Program-made: the position numbers and the translations under genes
The notes under the pieces: generated by a model
Told to the model about the DNA's origin: nothing
Database searches by the model: none
The model's input: only the letters and a program-made list of their open reading frames with translations
DNA from: Cellvibrio sp. UBA7661
Lineage (GTDB): Bacteria; Pseudomonadota; Gammaproteobacteria; Pseudomonadales; Cellvibrionaceae
Length of the DNA: 64,000 nucleotides
Assembly: GCA_002483365.1 (NCBI GenBank)
Contig: DLHT01000018.1
Span: 140,411 to 204,410, forward strand
Direction of reading: 5' to 3'
Shown: positions 6,249 through 15,396 of the stretch, one piece after another
Layout of the letters: each line of letters starts with the position of its first letter
Numbering within the stretch: position 1 is the stretch's first letter

Positions 6249-6599
6249 CATATCAAACAATTCACTTTCCTGTGGCGTTACTGGTGATGCACGCAGCATT
6301 TCCGTTAGTTGATTTCCTGCCTCTTCACTGAGTGTATCAAGCTCAACACCAAATCCGTGGGATGTTGTATGTATAGCAATGGAATCAAAGCGGTAACGCT
6401 GCAGTTTCTGTGCAGTACCACGGGTAACCAGTATTTCGATTCCCAGCTGTTGCAACGGCTCTACGGAAGTTAAATCTGACTCGATGAAAAGGCCATATCG
6501 TGTACCGTTTTTGATACGGCCTATAGCGACGGGAACATCGTACCGATATATCAGGATTTTAATATCCGCTGCATAGCGTGCGCTGCATCTATGTTCCAT
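6234..6599 (-). CDS. PilZ-domain protein (probable c-di-GMP receptor)
   Basis: A 121-residue single-domain protein. It opens with RCSAR (residues 4-8), matching the RxxxR motif, and has NGTRYG about 25 residues later, matching the (D/N)xSxxG-type second motif with Thr for Ser. Both are the c-di-GMP contacts of PilZ domains. C-terminal strands (GFGVEL) complete the barrel, and a short helical tail follows. It is monocistronic, between the prophage and malQ; its 3' end is the apparent prophage attachment site. Which process it controls is unknown, and nearby glycogen genes may be coincidental. Confidence 0.75.
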   Translation of the reverse strand: MEHRCSARYAADIKILIYRYDVPVAIGRIKNGTRYGLFIESDLTSVEPLQQLGIEILVTRGTAQKLQRYRFDSIAIHTTSHGFGVELDTLSEEAGNQLTEMLRASPVTPQESELFDMVANA

Positions 6600-6656
6600 A
6601 GGTCATTCCTGTATCGTTGAGTGATTAATGTTCTATCTGCATGGCTTACAGCGCAG

Positions 6657-8171
6657 CTAGCACAAGCGATGATAGGTTCTTAACAGCTGCCGAATACGTT
6701 CAGCGAAGGTGGGTTCAACCTGATCCCACGAAAACGTCCACACCCAATTTTTATCCGTTGTACCGGGCATATTCATCCTGTGCCCTCCGTCCAGCTCCAG
6801 AAAGTCTTGCATGGGAATAATTGCCATGCGCCCCACCGACGACAATGCCAGCTCAATCAACAGCCAAGGCATAGTGTCTGGTGAATTAAAACAATATGTT
6901 TGCAATTGCTCGCGATCTTTTTCTGCCAGGGTCGCATACCAACCCAGAGTTGTGTCGTTATCATGAGTTCCTGAATAAATAACATCACTCGTTGTGTGGT
7001 TGTGCGGTAAATGGGGATTGTTGGTATTGCCATCAAATGCAAATTGAAGCACCAACATTCCTGGCAGTTGAAACTGGTTTCGCAGCCTTTCAACTTCATC
7101 GGTAATCACACCAAGATTTTCAGCCACCAGCGGCAACGCCGGGTAAGCGTTGAAGCAAGCTTTTAAAAAGGCTTCACCGGGTGCTTTTACCCATTTACCG
7201 GTACGCGCATCATGAGTATTACCGGGAATTTCCCAATACGCTTCAAATCCCCTGAAGTGATCAATCCGGATCAAATCAAACAAATGTAACTGTGTATGTA
7301 GTCTTGCTAGCCACCACTGGAAACCATCGGCTTCGATTGCGGCCCAGTCATAATGCGGATTTCCCCAGTGCTGGCCAGTCTCAGAAAAATAATCCGGTGG
7401 TACACCTGCAACAGTGAGTGGATTCCCCTGCTCATCTAATTGAAAATAATGGGGTTGTGCCCACACATCAGCGCTATCGTGCCCTACAAAAATAGGAATA
7501 TCTCCGAATAGATAAATCCCCTTTTGGTTGGCGTAATTTTTCAGCGCATCCCACTGACTAAAAAAACAAAATTGTTCAAATAAAATGACATCGATTTTTT
7601 CTTGAAGATCTGTACGTGCTTTCGTTAATGCATCTGTAGTTCGCTGGCGGATCAGCTCTGGCCAGACTACCCATGACGCGCCATTGAATTCATGGCGTAA
7701 TACACAAAACAGTGCGAAATCGTCTAACCAATATTGTTGTTGTGAACAAAAATTCTCAAACGCGTGACGAGTTGATAACCCTTCTTCCGTTTTTAAAAAT
7801 TGATAAAAAGAAAAAGCGCCCTGTTGTCGAGCATGAGTTAAACCATGCTCACCAGCCTGTTGCACATCCGCCGTTGTTATCCACCCTCTTTCCAACAACC
7901 AATCCAGACTAATAAGTTCAGGATTGCCCGCATGGGCAGAAATTGATTGATACGGTGACATATCCGCTTGTGTTGGGCCTGTTGGGAGCATTTGCCAAAT
8001 GCTCAAACCCGCTTCAGCAATCAGATCAATAAAATGATAGGCGTCTTTTCCCAAAGTGCCGAATGCTTTTTGATCATTTCCCCTCAAATAAGATTCAGAA
8101 CAAGGTAGCGATGTCGGATGCAACAAGACCCCTGCCCGTCGCTGCTGAAATAATGGTGATTTGACTGCCAT
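6657..8171 (-). CDS. malQ: 4-alpha-glucanotransferase (amylomaltase, GH77)
   Basis: Transfers alpha-1,4-glucan segments between maltodextrins, feeding glycogen turnover. The 504 residues carry the GH77 signatures: HPTSLP near the start, RIDHFRGFEAYW with the nucleophile Asp, VAENLGVIT with the acid/base Glu, and SGTHDNDT with the third acidic residue. The ATG at 8171 follows GGGAAG by about 8 bases; a TTG ten codons upstream would place that site inside the gene. It lies downstream of the GH57 gene and glgC in the same direction, so the three probably form one transcript. Confidence 0.93.
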   Translation of the reverse strand: MAVKSPLFQQRRAGVLLHPTSLPCSESYLRGNDQKAFGTLGKDAYHFIDLIAEAGLSIWQMLPTGPTQADMSPYQSISAHAGNPELISLDWLLERGWITTADVQQAGEHGLTHARQQGAFSFYQFLKTEEGLSTRHAFENFCSQQQYWLDDFALFCVLRHEFNGASWVVWPELIRQRTTDALTKARTDLQEKIDVILFEQFCFFSQWDALKNYANQKGIYLFGDIPIFVGHDSADVWAQPHYFQLDEQGNPLTVAGVPPDYFSETGQHWGNPHYDWAAIEADGFQWWLARLHTQLHLFDLIRIDHFRGFEAYWEIPGNTHDARTGKWVKAPGEAFLKACFNAYPALPLVAENLGVITDEVERLRNQFQLPGMLVLQFAFDGNTNNPHLPHNHTTSDVIYSGTHDNDTTLGWYATLAEKDREQLQTYCFNSPDTMPWLLIELALSSVGRMAIIPMQDFLELDGGHRMNMPGTTDKNWVWTFSWDQVEPTFAERIRQLLRTYHRLC

Positions 8172-8245
8172 CCGCGCTCTTCCCTTTTTAAATATGACCA
8201 ATCACAACGTAAATTCACAGCAATAGAATATGAATCGATTGCAGG

Positions 8246-9982
8246 CTAATTAGAATGGCCTTGGCGCATGACCCCGCCTGTTGCCGGATCACCTTCACCT
8301 ACGCTGATGATTTGATGTAAATAATCAGGTGCTGGTTGTTCAATCAAGGAATACAAATTGATGAGGTGCCGACGAAATAAATATTCAAAATCACTGACAC
8401 TTTGCGCGGGGTTATAATCGCCAAACCACCAAAACCAATCAGAACCTTCACATAGTGCTAATTGTTTTTCAATTTGTTCCAATTGTGACGCAGTGAAACT
8501 GCGCTTACACAATGCCTGGTCCACTTTTTGTTTTGCATCGCACAGCATATCCCAGCCGCGGTTTTTATCTTTGTCACCAATCCAAGTGGAGAATGTTCCG
8601 TAAACCCAGCTGCCTGCAACCAAATGAGGCATGGCAATCGTCTTGGGATGATGTTGATCAAGAAACTCACTATAAGTTGTCAACTCAAGCTGTGGATGAT
8701 CAGTTAAGCGGCTGTAAAGGGTATGCAGAAAATGGAATGCATTTTCAGGAAAGTATTCCCATGCATTTTCGCCATCCATAATAACGGAAATGACTGTATT
8801 TTTGGCGTCGCCACTGGCAGTGGCAATGTTCACCATATGATTAAGTAAATCATCTACCGCATCATCGGAATGCCATGTCGCGTATTTGAAACCAATAAGA
8901 TCAGATAAACCATCATCACGGAAAAAGGTATTCAATTTCACTTGTGAAAATTCATAAACACTATGCAAAGATTGATTAGTATTTTTAATATTCTGTGCAA
9001 CTTCCTGATTCTCGGGTGCGCGCAAACTATTGTGCAGCACAGAATCCCCTGTTGCTGCCCAATCGAATTTAGCTTCTTTTAATAACTTAAGTGTCTCATC
9101 ACTTAGCGAGCCTTCCGATGCCCAACAACCGCGTGGGCGCTTACCAAAATATTGCTCAAATGTTTTGATGCCTTCATGTAAGTGCCATTTAGCACGATTG
9201 CGGCCATCGGGGTAAAAACTGGCATTCGGCAAAGTGATATCCGGCATAGCTTCTTTAGCGCTATTTAAATCAATGAGTAATGGAATAATCGGGTGTGCAT
9301 AAGGGCTCATGCATAGTTCGATTTTCCCGGCATCTGCCAGTTTTCGGTAACGCGGGCCGATGGACGCAACAAGCTCACCAATAATCGCCATTAACTCGCG
9401 ACGATCATCCATACTAAAATTACGCTCTTTGTTTTGCAGCGCCTGTATGCGAACATCATTGCGGCGTGGAATTTCTGCAATCCAACTCAAGTGATACCAC
9501 ATACCCAGATCAATCAGAAATTGCTCATTAAGATAGCGACTGACGAATGCTTTTTCTTTGAATAGATCAACAATATTCGCTAGCTCAAGATAAGCAGGAA
9601 AACGCTCAATCATTCGCTGGCGATTTGCACGTAAGTATTTATTAGCCAAATCAACAAATGCCATAGTTCCTGGCGCGGGCAATGCCGCGTCAGTTAAGGA
9701 TGACAAGACAGCATCCTTAACTTTACCTTTGCCCGCTAAATGCGCAGCGATTTGCTGCGCATAATCATCTAACTGTTCCAATAATATGGGGACAAAATTC
9801 ACAACAGCTTTTGCAGCGGGCTGCGTTTCAATGTGCGCAGCCATGTCCACATAATCTTTAATAGCATGAAGATATGTCCAAGGAAAATAGTACTCTCCTG
9901 TCACAATATCGCGATAATCCGGTTGGTGCATGTGCCAGAGAAAGACGACCTTGGTTTTACCATTACTAACCATTAACTTCAT
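8246..9982 (-). CDS. Glycoside hydrolase family 57 alpha-glucan enzyme
   Basis: A 578-residue GH57 protein. The N-terminal FLWHMHQPDYRD is the first family motif (HxHQP). CWASEGSLSD carries the likely catalytic Glu, and MDGENAWEYF is a further conserved acidic motif. GH57 members are alpha-amylases, 4-alpha-glucanotransferases, branching enzymes or pullulanases; sequence alone does not say which. Its start overlaps the end of glgC by 17 bases and malQ follows, so it belongs to the glycogen cluster. No signal peptide is seen, so it should act on cytoplasmic glucan. An alternative ATG at 9973 is equally plausible. Confidence 0.85.
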   Translation of the reverse strand: MKLMVSNGKTKVVFLWHMHQPDYRDIVTGEYYFPWTYLHAIKDYVDMAAHIETQPAAKAVVNFVPILLEQLDDYAQQIAAHLAGKGKVKDAVLSSLTDAALPAPGTMAFVDLANKYLRANRQRMIERFPAYLELANIVDLFKEKAFVSRYLNEQFLIDLGMWYHLSWIAEIPRRNDVRIQALQNKERNFSMDDRRELMAIIGELVASIGPRYRKLADAGKIELCMSPYAHPIIPLLIDLNSAKEAMPDITLPNASFYPDGRNRAKWHLHEGIKTFEQYFGKRPRGCWASEGSLSDETLKLLKEAKFDWAATGDSVLHNSLRAPENQEVAQNIKNTNQSLHSVYEFSQVKLNTFFRDDGLSDLIGFKYATWHSDDAVDDLLNHMVNIATASGDAKNTVISVIMDGENAWEYFPENAFHFLHTLYSRLTDHPQLELTTYSEFLDQHHPKTIAMPHLVAGSWVYGTFSTWIGDKDKNRGWDMLCDAKQKVDQALCKRSFTASQLEQIEKQLALCEGSDWFWWFGDYNPAQSVSDFEYLFRRHLINLYSLIEQPAPDYLHQIISVGEGDPATGGVMRQGHSN

Positions 9983-11231
9983 CCTGTCCTAACATATCGG
10001 GAGTGACCAAAACGACACCTTTGGGCGAAACATGGAAGCGCTTTTTATCTGCTTCCAAATCGTACCCAATAATAGTGCCTTCGGGAATTTTACAGCGGCG
10101 ATCAATCAGGGCTTTGCGAATTTTGCAGCGGCGCCCTACTTCTACACCGGGAAATAAAACAGAATCTTCAATTTCGCAATAAGAATGTACGCGCACGCGT
10201 GGGAATAAAAGAGAGTGCTTGACCGCAGAACCAGAAATAATACAGCCGCCAGCAATTAATGAATCCACCGCATAACCGCGGCGGCCTTCATCGTTAAAGA
10301 CAAATTTTGCTGGCGCAACTTGCTCCTGATATGTCCAGATTGGCCATGCCGCATCATACAAATCCAACTCCGGTGTAATGCCAGTCAGTTCGAGATTGGC
10401 TTCCCAAAGTGAATCAACAGTTCCCACATCGCGCCAGTATGCATCGCCACCAGAAACCGGGTCGCGAAACGGAAATGCAGTAACGCGATGCGTTTTGATC
10501 ATGGAAGGAATAATATCTTTACCAAAATCATGTGATGAATTCGGATTGTCACGATCTTTTAATAATTCGCGGAATAATACTTTGGTACTGAAAACATAAA
10601 TCCCCATGGATGCCAGCGCTTTATCCGGTTTGCCAGGTATAGGTTCAGGATTGGCCGGTTTTTCTGTGAATTTTACGATACGATAATCCTGGTCCATATC
10701 CATCACGCCAAATGCATGGGCGATTTCCAGAGGAACCTCAATACATCCAACAGTGATATCTGCGCCGCGCTCTACGTGTGCAGCAATCATTGTGCCGTAA
10801 TCCATTTTATAAACATGATCACCCGCAAGAATGAGCACGTATTCTGGGTTATGGCGACGGATAATATCGATATTTTGTAAGACAGCATCGGCCGTGCCGA
10901 TATACCAGGATTCACTCAAACGTTGTTGTGCGGGTAACAGCTCAACAAATTCGCCCAATTCTCCACCCAAGAATCCCCAACCGCGCTGAACATGGCGATC
11001 AAGTGAGTGGGATTTATATTGCGTTAGAACACTAATACGACGAATGCCTGAATTAACACAGTTTGAAAGAGGGAAATCGATAATGCGAAACTTTCCACCA
11101 AAATGTACCGCTGGCTTTGCCCGCCAATCCGTCAACTGATGTAACCGGGAACCTCGTCCACCGGCAAGAATAACAGCAAGAGTTTCACGAGTAAGACGAC
11201 TAACAAAACGACCTGAGGTAGGTGTACTCAT
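9966..11231 (-). CDS. glgC: Glucose-1-phosphate adenylyltransferase (ADP-glucose pyrophosphorylase)
   Basis: Makes ADP-glucose from ATP and glucose 1-phosphate, the committed step of bacterial glycogen synthesis. The 421 residues contain the nucleotide-binding AVILAGGRGSRLHQLT, the substrate segment PAVHFGGKFRIIDFPLSNC, AGDHVYKMDYG, and a C-terminal left-handed beta-helix with hexapeptide-like repeats. AAGGA lies 10 bases before the ATG at 11231, whereas an upstream TTG (11270) has none, so the shorter form is preferred and matches the usual family length. It is divergent from glgB and first in the glgC-GH57-malQ group. Confidence 0.95.
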   Translation of the reverse strand: MSTPTSGRFVSRLTRETLAVILAGGRGSRLHQLTDWRAKPAVHFGGKFRIIDFPLSNCVNSGIRRISVLTQYKSHSLDRHVQRGWGFLGGELGEFVELLPAQQRLSESWYIGTADAVLQNIDIIRRHNPEYVLILAGDHVYKMDYGTMIAAHVERGADITVGCIEVPLEIAHAFGVMDMDQDYRIVKFTEKPANPEPIPGKPDKALASMGIYVFSTKVLFRELLKDRDNPNSSHDFGKDIIPSMIKTHRVTAFPFRDPVSGGDAYWRDVGTVDSLWEANLELTGITPELDLYDAAWPIWTYQEQVAPAKFVFNDEGRRGYAVDSLIAGGCIISGSAVKHSLLFPRVRVHSYCEIEDSVLFPGVEVGRRCKIRKALIDRRCKIPEGTIIGYDLEADKKRFHVSPKGVVLVTPDMLGQDEVNG

Positions 11232-11610
11232 TACAACGTATTCCTTATGGCTATTGTGTGAAAACAACAAAGAAATTTGTGTCAGTGTTATGACAAGATT
11301 GGAGCAATATCAGTGCCAATAAATTGATCTCGCTCAAATCCTTACCAACTACAAATAATTTATGGTGCACTTAATAGCGATTTCGTTGCCCGCTTTAAAT
11401 GCAAAACTAAGTGTAGTCACAAGTTTGGCACCGAATCTGCAAATATCTTCAAAAGGATTCTTTTTTTGTTAAAAAATGGTGCAACAAAATGAGGTGATAA
11501 TGGCTAAGCTAGTAGAACCCAGCGACATGACGTTTTTATGTAGCCCAAAAATGGGCCTGCCTGAAAATTGCGAAATTTCGTGCCAAATAATCCACTAAGG
11601 AATCGATTGA
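11232..11610. promoter_or_regulatory. Divergent glgC/glgB control region
   Basis: About 380 AT-rich bases with no credible gene. It must hold the promoters of both glycogen transcripts. Visible elements are a sigma54-like site at 11426-11441, a GCCC/GGGC hairpin around 11538-11551, and AAGGA nine bases before glgB. Confidence 0.6.
11426..11441 (+). promoter_or_regulatory. Sigma54-like promoter element upstream of glgB
   Basis: TGGCACCGAATCTGCA fits the sigma54 consensus (TGGCACG-N4-TTGCA) at all but two positions, with the essential GG and GC dinucleotides correctly spaced. It faces glgB but is 170 bases from its start. No enhancer site was identified, so it could be chance. Confidence 0.35.
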
Positions 11611-13818
11611 ATGTTGAATGCCAAACAGGACACCGTTTTATCCCACGAGATGCTGCGCATAGTGACTGCCACACACCATGATCCGTTTGAAGTCCTTGGT
11701 CGTCATCCATTGGAAACTGCCGCGACTGCTGCAGCCGACACGAGAATTCGTGTTTTTCTACCTGGCGCAAGAACAGCTGCTCTTGTCATCAATCAGCAAT
11801 TACATGCATTAAAACGTATTGAGGGAACCGATTTCTTTGAATGGCAGGGTTTGGCAAAGATTCTACCTACACACTACCAAGTGCAATGGTTTGATCGTCA
11901 CAATCAGATGCACACCGAATTTGACCCCTACTGTTTTGCACCACAATTGGGCGACATAGACATGCACCTCTTCGCAGAGGGCCAACATTGGGACATCTAC
12001 CAGCACCTGGGAGCTCACCCGCGTGTTGTAGATGGGATTGAAGGGGTCCTATTCGCAACATGGGCTCCCAACGCGGAACGGATCAGTGTTGTGGGCGATT
12101 TCAATGACTGGGACGGCCGCCAGCATTGTCTGCGCGTTCGTGGTGGCAGTGGTCTTTGGGAAATTTTTATTCCCGGGCTCAAAGCCGGCTCGCTCTATAA
12201 ATTTGAGATCCGCAATCGTGCTTCCGGAGCAGTATTTCTGAAAGCAGACCCTTATGGGCAAGCGTTTGAAATGCGCCCGCAAACAAGTTCTATCATCCAG
12301 GCTCCATCAACTTATCAGTGGCTTGATAACGACTGGATGGAGAGACGAGCCCACTGGGATTGGCAATCATCCCCCGTTTCTATCTATGAAATGCATTTGG
12401 GATCATGGCGTCGTGGCCAGTCTGGCGAGTTCATGAACTACCGTGAGCTTGCGCACCAACTGGTGGATTACATCAAACCACTCGGATTTACCCATATTGA
12501 AATTATGCCGGTCAGCGAACATCCGTTGGATGATTCATGGGGTTACCAAACGACCGGTTATTACGCCCCTACAAGCCGATTTGGCACACCGGACGATTTT
12601 CGCTACTTTGTTGATTATCTCCATCAGCATCACATTGGCATCATTCTCGATTGGGTGCCGGCACATTTTCCTAAAGACGCCCATGCCCTCGCCCGTTTTG
12701 ATGGCTCTGCGCTGTATGAACATGAAGATCCACGTTTGGGTGAACATCGTGATTGGGGTACCTTGATTTATAACTATGGCCGTAACGAGGTTCGCAACTT
12801 TTTGTTGGCCAATGCCCTTTTTTGGCTGAAGGAATATCACATTGATGGTCTACGTGTAGATGCCGTTGCCTCCATGCTGCATCTGGATTATTCACGGGAA
12901 CCAGATGAATGGATTCCCAATATTCACGGCGGCAATGAAAATCTGGAAGCCATGACATTCCTTCAGAAATTAAATGAAGTGTGCCATGGCATGCATCCAG
13001 GTGCGCTTGTCATCGCAGAAGAATCCACCGCTTGGCCGCAAGTTACCCGCCCAACATGGGTAGGAGGATTAGGGTTTTCCATGAAATGGAATATGGGCTG
13101 GATGCACGACACGCTCGAATACATCAGCAAAGACCCTGTCCATCGTCAATATCATCACAACCAATTAACCTTTGGCATGATGTACGCGTTTACTGAAAAC
13201 TTCATGCTGCCTTTTTCACATGACGAGGTAGTTCACGGCAAAGGCAGCATGATTAATAAAATGCCAGGTGATGATTGGCAGAAGTTCGCAAATTTACGTT
13301 TGCTATACACCTATCTCTATACCTACCCAGGCACAAAATTATTATTTATGGGAGGCGAGTTTGCACAATGGAGTGAGTGGGCACAAAGCCGTTCGCTGGA
13401 TTGGCATTTGCTCGACTATGAGCCACACCGTGGTTTGCAGACATTGGTAAAAGACCTTAACCACTGTTACACCAATATCCCTTCACTTCACCAGCGCAAT
13501 TTCCGTGGTGACGGATTTGAATGGATTGACTGCCATGACAGTACACAATCGATTGTGAGTTACATCCGTAAAAGTGATCATGAATTTACGATTGTTATTT
13601 TAAATTTCACACCGGTGACACGTAGTCATTATCGCATTGGCGTACCTGTTGCTGGTTCATATCATGAAATTCTGAATTCTGATTCCAGCTTCTATGGCGG
13701 AAGCAATTGGGGCAATAGCAATCCGATTTTTTCACAGGCTGTGCCTTGGATGAATCATGCGCACTCCTTGGAAATAAATCTTCCACCCCTTGGTGCGCTG
13801 ATTTTGAAATTGGTTTGA
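11611..13818 (+). CDS. glgB: 1,4-alpha-glucan branching enzyme (GH13)
   Basis: Introduces alpha-1,6 branches into glycogen. The 735 residues show an N-terminal pre-domain (residues about 1-110), a CBM48 module (VVGDFNDWDGR), and the GH13 catalytic barrel with its four regions: DWVPAHF, GLRVDAVAS (nucleophile Asp), VIAEEST (acid/base Glu) and FSHDEVVHG. An all-beta C-terminal domain follows. The four-domain layout and length match the long form of GlgB. AAGGA lies nine bases before the ATG. glgA follows after 36 bases, so the two are probably co-transcribed. Confidence 0.96.
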   Translation: MLNAKQDTVLSHEMLRIVTATHHDPFEVLGRHPLETAATAAADTRIRVFLPGARTAALVINQQLHALKRIEGTDFFEWQGLAKILPTHYQVQWFDRHNQMHTEFDPYCFAPQLGDIDMHLFAEGQHWDIYQHLGAHPRVVDGIEGVLFATWAPNAERISVVGDFNDWDGRQHCLRVRGGSGLWEIFIPGLKAGSLYKFEIRNRASGAVFLKADPYGQAFEMRPQTSSIIQAPSTYQWLDNDWMERRAHWDWQSSPVSIYEMHLGSWRRGQSGEFMNYRELAHQLVDYIKPLGFTHIEIMPVSEHPLDDSWGYQTTGYYAPTSRFGTPDDFRYFVDYLHQHHIGIILDWVPAHFPKDAHALARFDGSALYEHEDPRLGEHRDWGTLIYNYGRNEVRNFLLANALFWLKEYHIDGLRVDAVASMLHLDYSREPDEWIPNIHGGNENLEAMTFLQKLNEVCHGMHPGALVIAEESTAWPQVTRPTWVGGLGFSMKWNMGWMHDTLEYISKDPVHRQYHHNQLTFGMMYAFTENFMLPFSHDEVVHGKGSMINKMPGDDWQKFANLRLLYTYLYTYPGTKLLFMGGEFAQWSEWAQSRSLDWHLLDYEPHRGLQTLVKDLNHCYTNIPSLHQRNFRGDGFEWIDCHDSTQSIVSYIRKSDHEFTIVILNFTPVTRSHYRIGVPVAGSYHEILNSDSSFYGGSNWGNSNPIFSQAVPWMNHAHSLEINLPPLGALILKLV

Positions 13819-13854
13819 ATTGCAATGTTTGATTAGTAACAACAAGGATCACTT

Positions 13855-15297
13855 ATGCAGAAAATTTTATTTGCAACCAGTGAAGTTTATCCACTGATAA
13901 AAACCGGGGGGCTTGCCGATGTCTCAGCAAGTTTGCCTCGCGCGCTATTAAAACTTGGATACGATGTAAAAATATTGTTGCCTGCGTATGCCAGCGTATT
14001 GGAAAAGATCACAGAAAAAAGCATCAAAACCATTGCACAATTTGAATTTGAAGGAAATCGAATTAGTCTTAAACAAACACGCTTACCAGGAACAAGGGTA
14101 ACTGTCTGGCTAGTAGATATTCCTGAATTTTCAGAGCGAGCAGGCAACCCTTATTGCGGACCAAATGGTAACGATTGGTATGACAACCACAATCGTTTTT
14201 ATTTGTTCTCCAAAACGGCAGAGCTTATTGCGCTCAATCAGATTAATCTTGATTGGCAACCCGACATTGTGCACTGCAATGACTGGCAAACTGGCCTAAT
14301 ACCGGCATTGCTATCCTTACACCAACAACGCCCTGCCACTGTTTTTACTATTCACAATCTTGCATACCGTGGATTATTCTCTTATCAGGCATTTGTTGAA
14401 TTAAATCTCCCCAATTCATTTTGGCACCACGAGTGCCTGGAATTTTATGGACAGATGTCTTTTATCAAAGGTGGGCTTGTGTTCGCTGATTTCGTAACAA
14501 CAGTAAGCCCCAGCTATGCAAAAGAAATACAAAAGCCAGAATTTGGCTATGGGCTTGATGGTCTGCTTCGTTATCGCAATAAGGTACTCGCAGGAATATT
14601 AAATGGAATTGATTGCGATGAATGGAATCCTGGTACCGATCCTCATCTTACTGCGACTTATAATCGTCGAACCCTGAGCAATAAAACAAAAAACAAAATG
14701 GCATTACAAGCGAGCATGGGCTTGACTGTTGACCAGAGCATTCCTCTTCTTGGTTTTGTTGGCCGTTTGGTAGACCAAAAAGGGGTGGATCTCATTCTTT
14801 CACAAATGAGTCACTTGCTGACATCAAACTACCAACTGGTAGTGTTAGGCAGCGGATTCACTCATTATGAGCAAACTCTAAAGAATATCGCTGTACAAAA
14901 TCCCCATAAAGTCGCTGTATACATTGGTTATGACGAAGGATTAGCACATCAAATTGAAGCTGGGTGCGACATATTTTTAATGCCCTCCATTTTTGAACCT
15001 TGCGGGCTAAATCAAATGTACAGCCTGCGTTATGGAACCTTACCCATTGTGCATGCTGTAGGCGGTTTGCGCGACACAGTGATTGAGCAGCAAGCCGATG
15101 TCATGAGCGGAGAGGAAAATGGCTTTGTATTTCATAAGCCTGAAGGCAAAGAATTACTCGCTGCAATAGAGCGCGCCATAAAGGCTTATGAGCAACCCGA
15201 TGCGTGGAAAAAAATGCAACTTAATGCAATGAGCAGGGATTTTTCGTGGGAAGCTAGCGCTAAATCTTACGGTGAAATTTACACACAAATAACATAA
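13855..15297 (+). CDS. glgA: Glycogen synthase (GT5)
   Basis: Extends glycogen with ADP-glucose made by GlgC. The 480 residues start with the ADP-glucose-binding KTGGLADV motif (residues 17-24). The second Rossmann domain carries GRLVDQKGVDLI and EPCGLNQMYSLRYGTLPIV, the GT5 donor-binding and catalytic region. Length matches the family. AAGGATCAC lies just before the ATG. It is the last gene of the rightward glycogen pair and is followed by a loose terminator-like repeat. Confidence 0.96.
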   Translation: MQKILFATSEVYPLIKTGGLADVSASLPRALLKLGYDVKILLPAYASVLEKITEKSIKTIAQFEFEGNRISLKQTRLPGTRVTVWLVDIPEFSERAGNPYCGPNGNDWYDNHNRFYLFSKTAELIALNQINLDWQPDIVHCNDWQTGLIPALLSLHQQRPATVFTIHNLAYRGLFSYQAFVELNLPNSFWHHECLEFYGQMSFIKGGLVFADFVTTVSPSYAKEIQKPEFGYGLDGLLRYRNKVLAGILNGIDCDEWNPGTDPHLTATYNRRTLSNKTKNKMALQASMGLTVDQSIPLLGFVGRLVDQKGVDLILSQMSHLLTSNYQLVVLGSGFTHYEQTLKNIAVQNPHKVAVYIGYDEGLAHQIEAGCDIFLMPSIFEPCGLNQMYSLRYGTLPIVHAVGGLRDTVIEQQADVMSGEENGFVFHKPEGKELLAAIERAIKAYEQPDAWKKMQLNAMSRDFSWEASAKSYGEIYTQIT

Positions 15298-15301
15298 AAC
15301 T

Positions 15302-15344
15302 AAAAATGCCATGGACAACCTTAAAAGGAAATCCGGGCATTTTT
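15302..15344 (+). terminator. Possible terminator after glgA
   Basis: A nine-base inverted repeat, AAAAATGCC with GGCATTTTT, separated by 25 bases and followed by a short T-rich stretch. The long loop makes it weak, but it is correctly placed five bases after the glgA stop. Confidence 0.4.
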
Positions 15345-15396
15345 AATTTCAAAAATGTCAGCATATGTTTATTAAAAACGTCTTACGCTCGATAAA

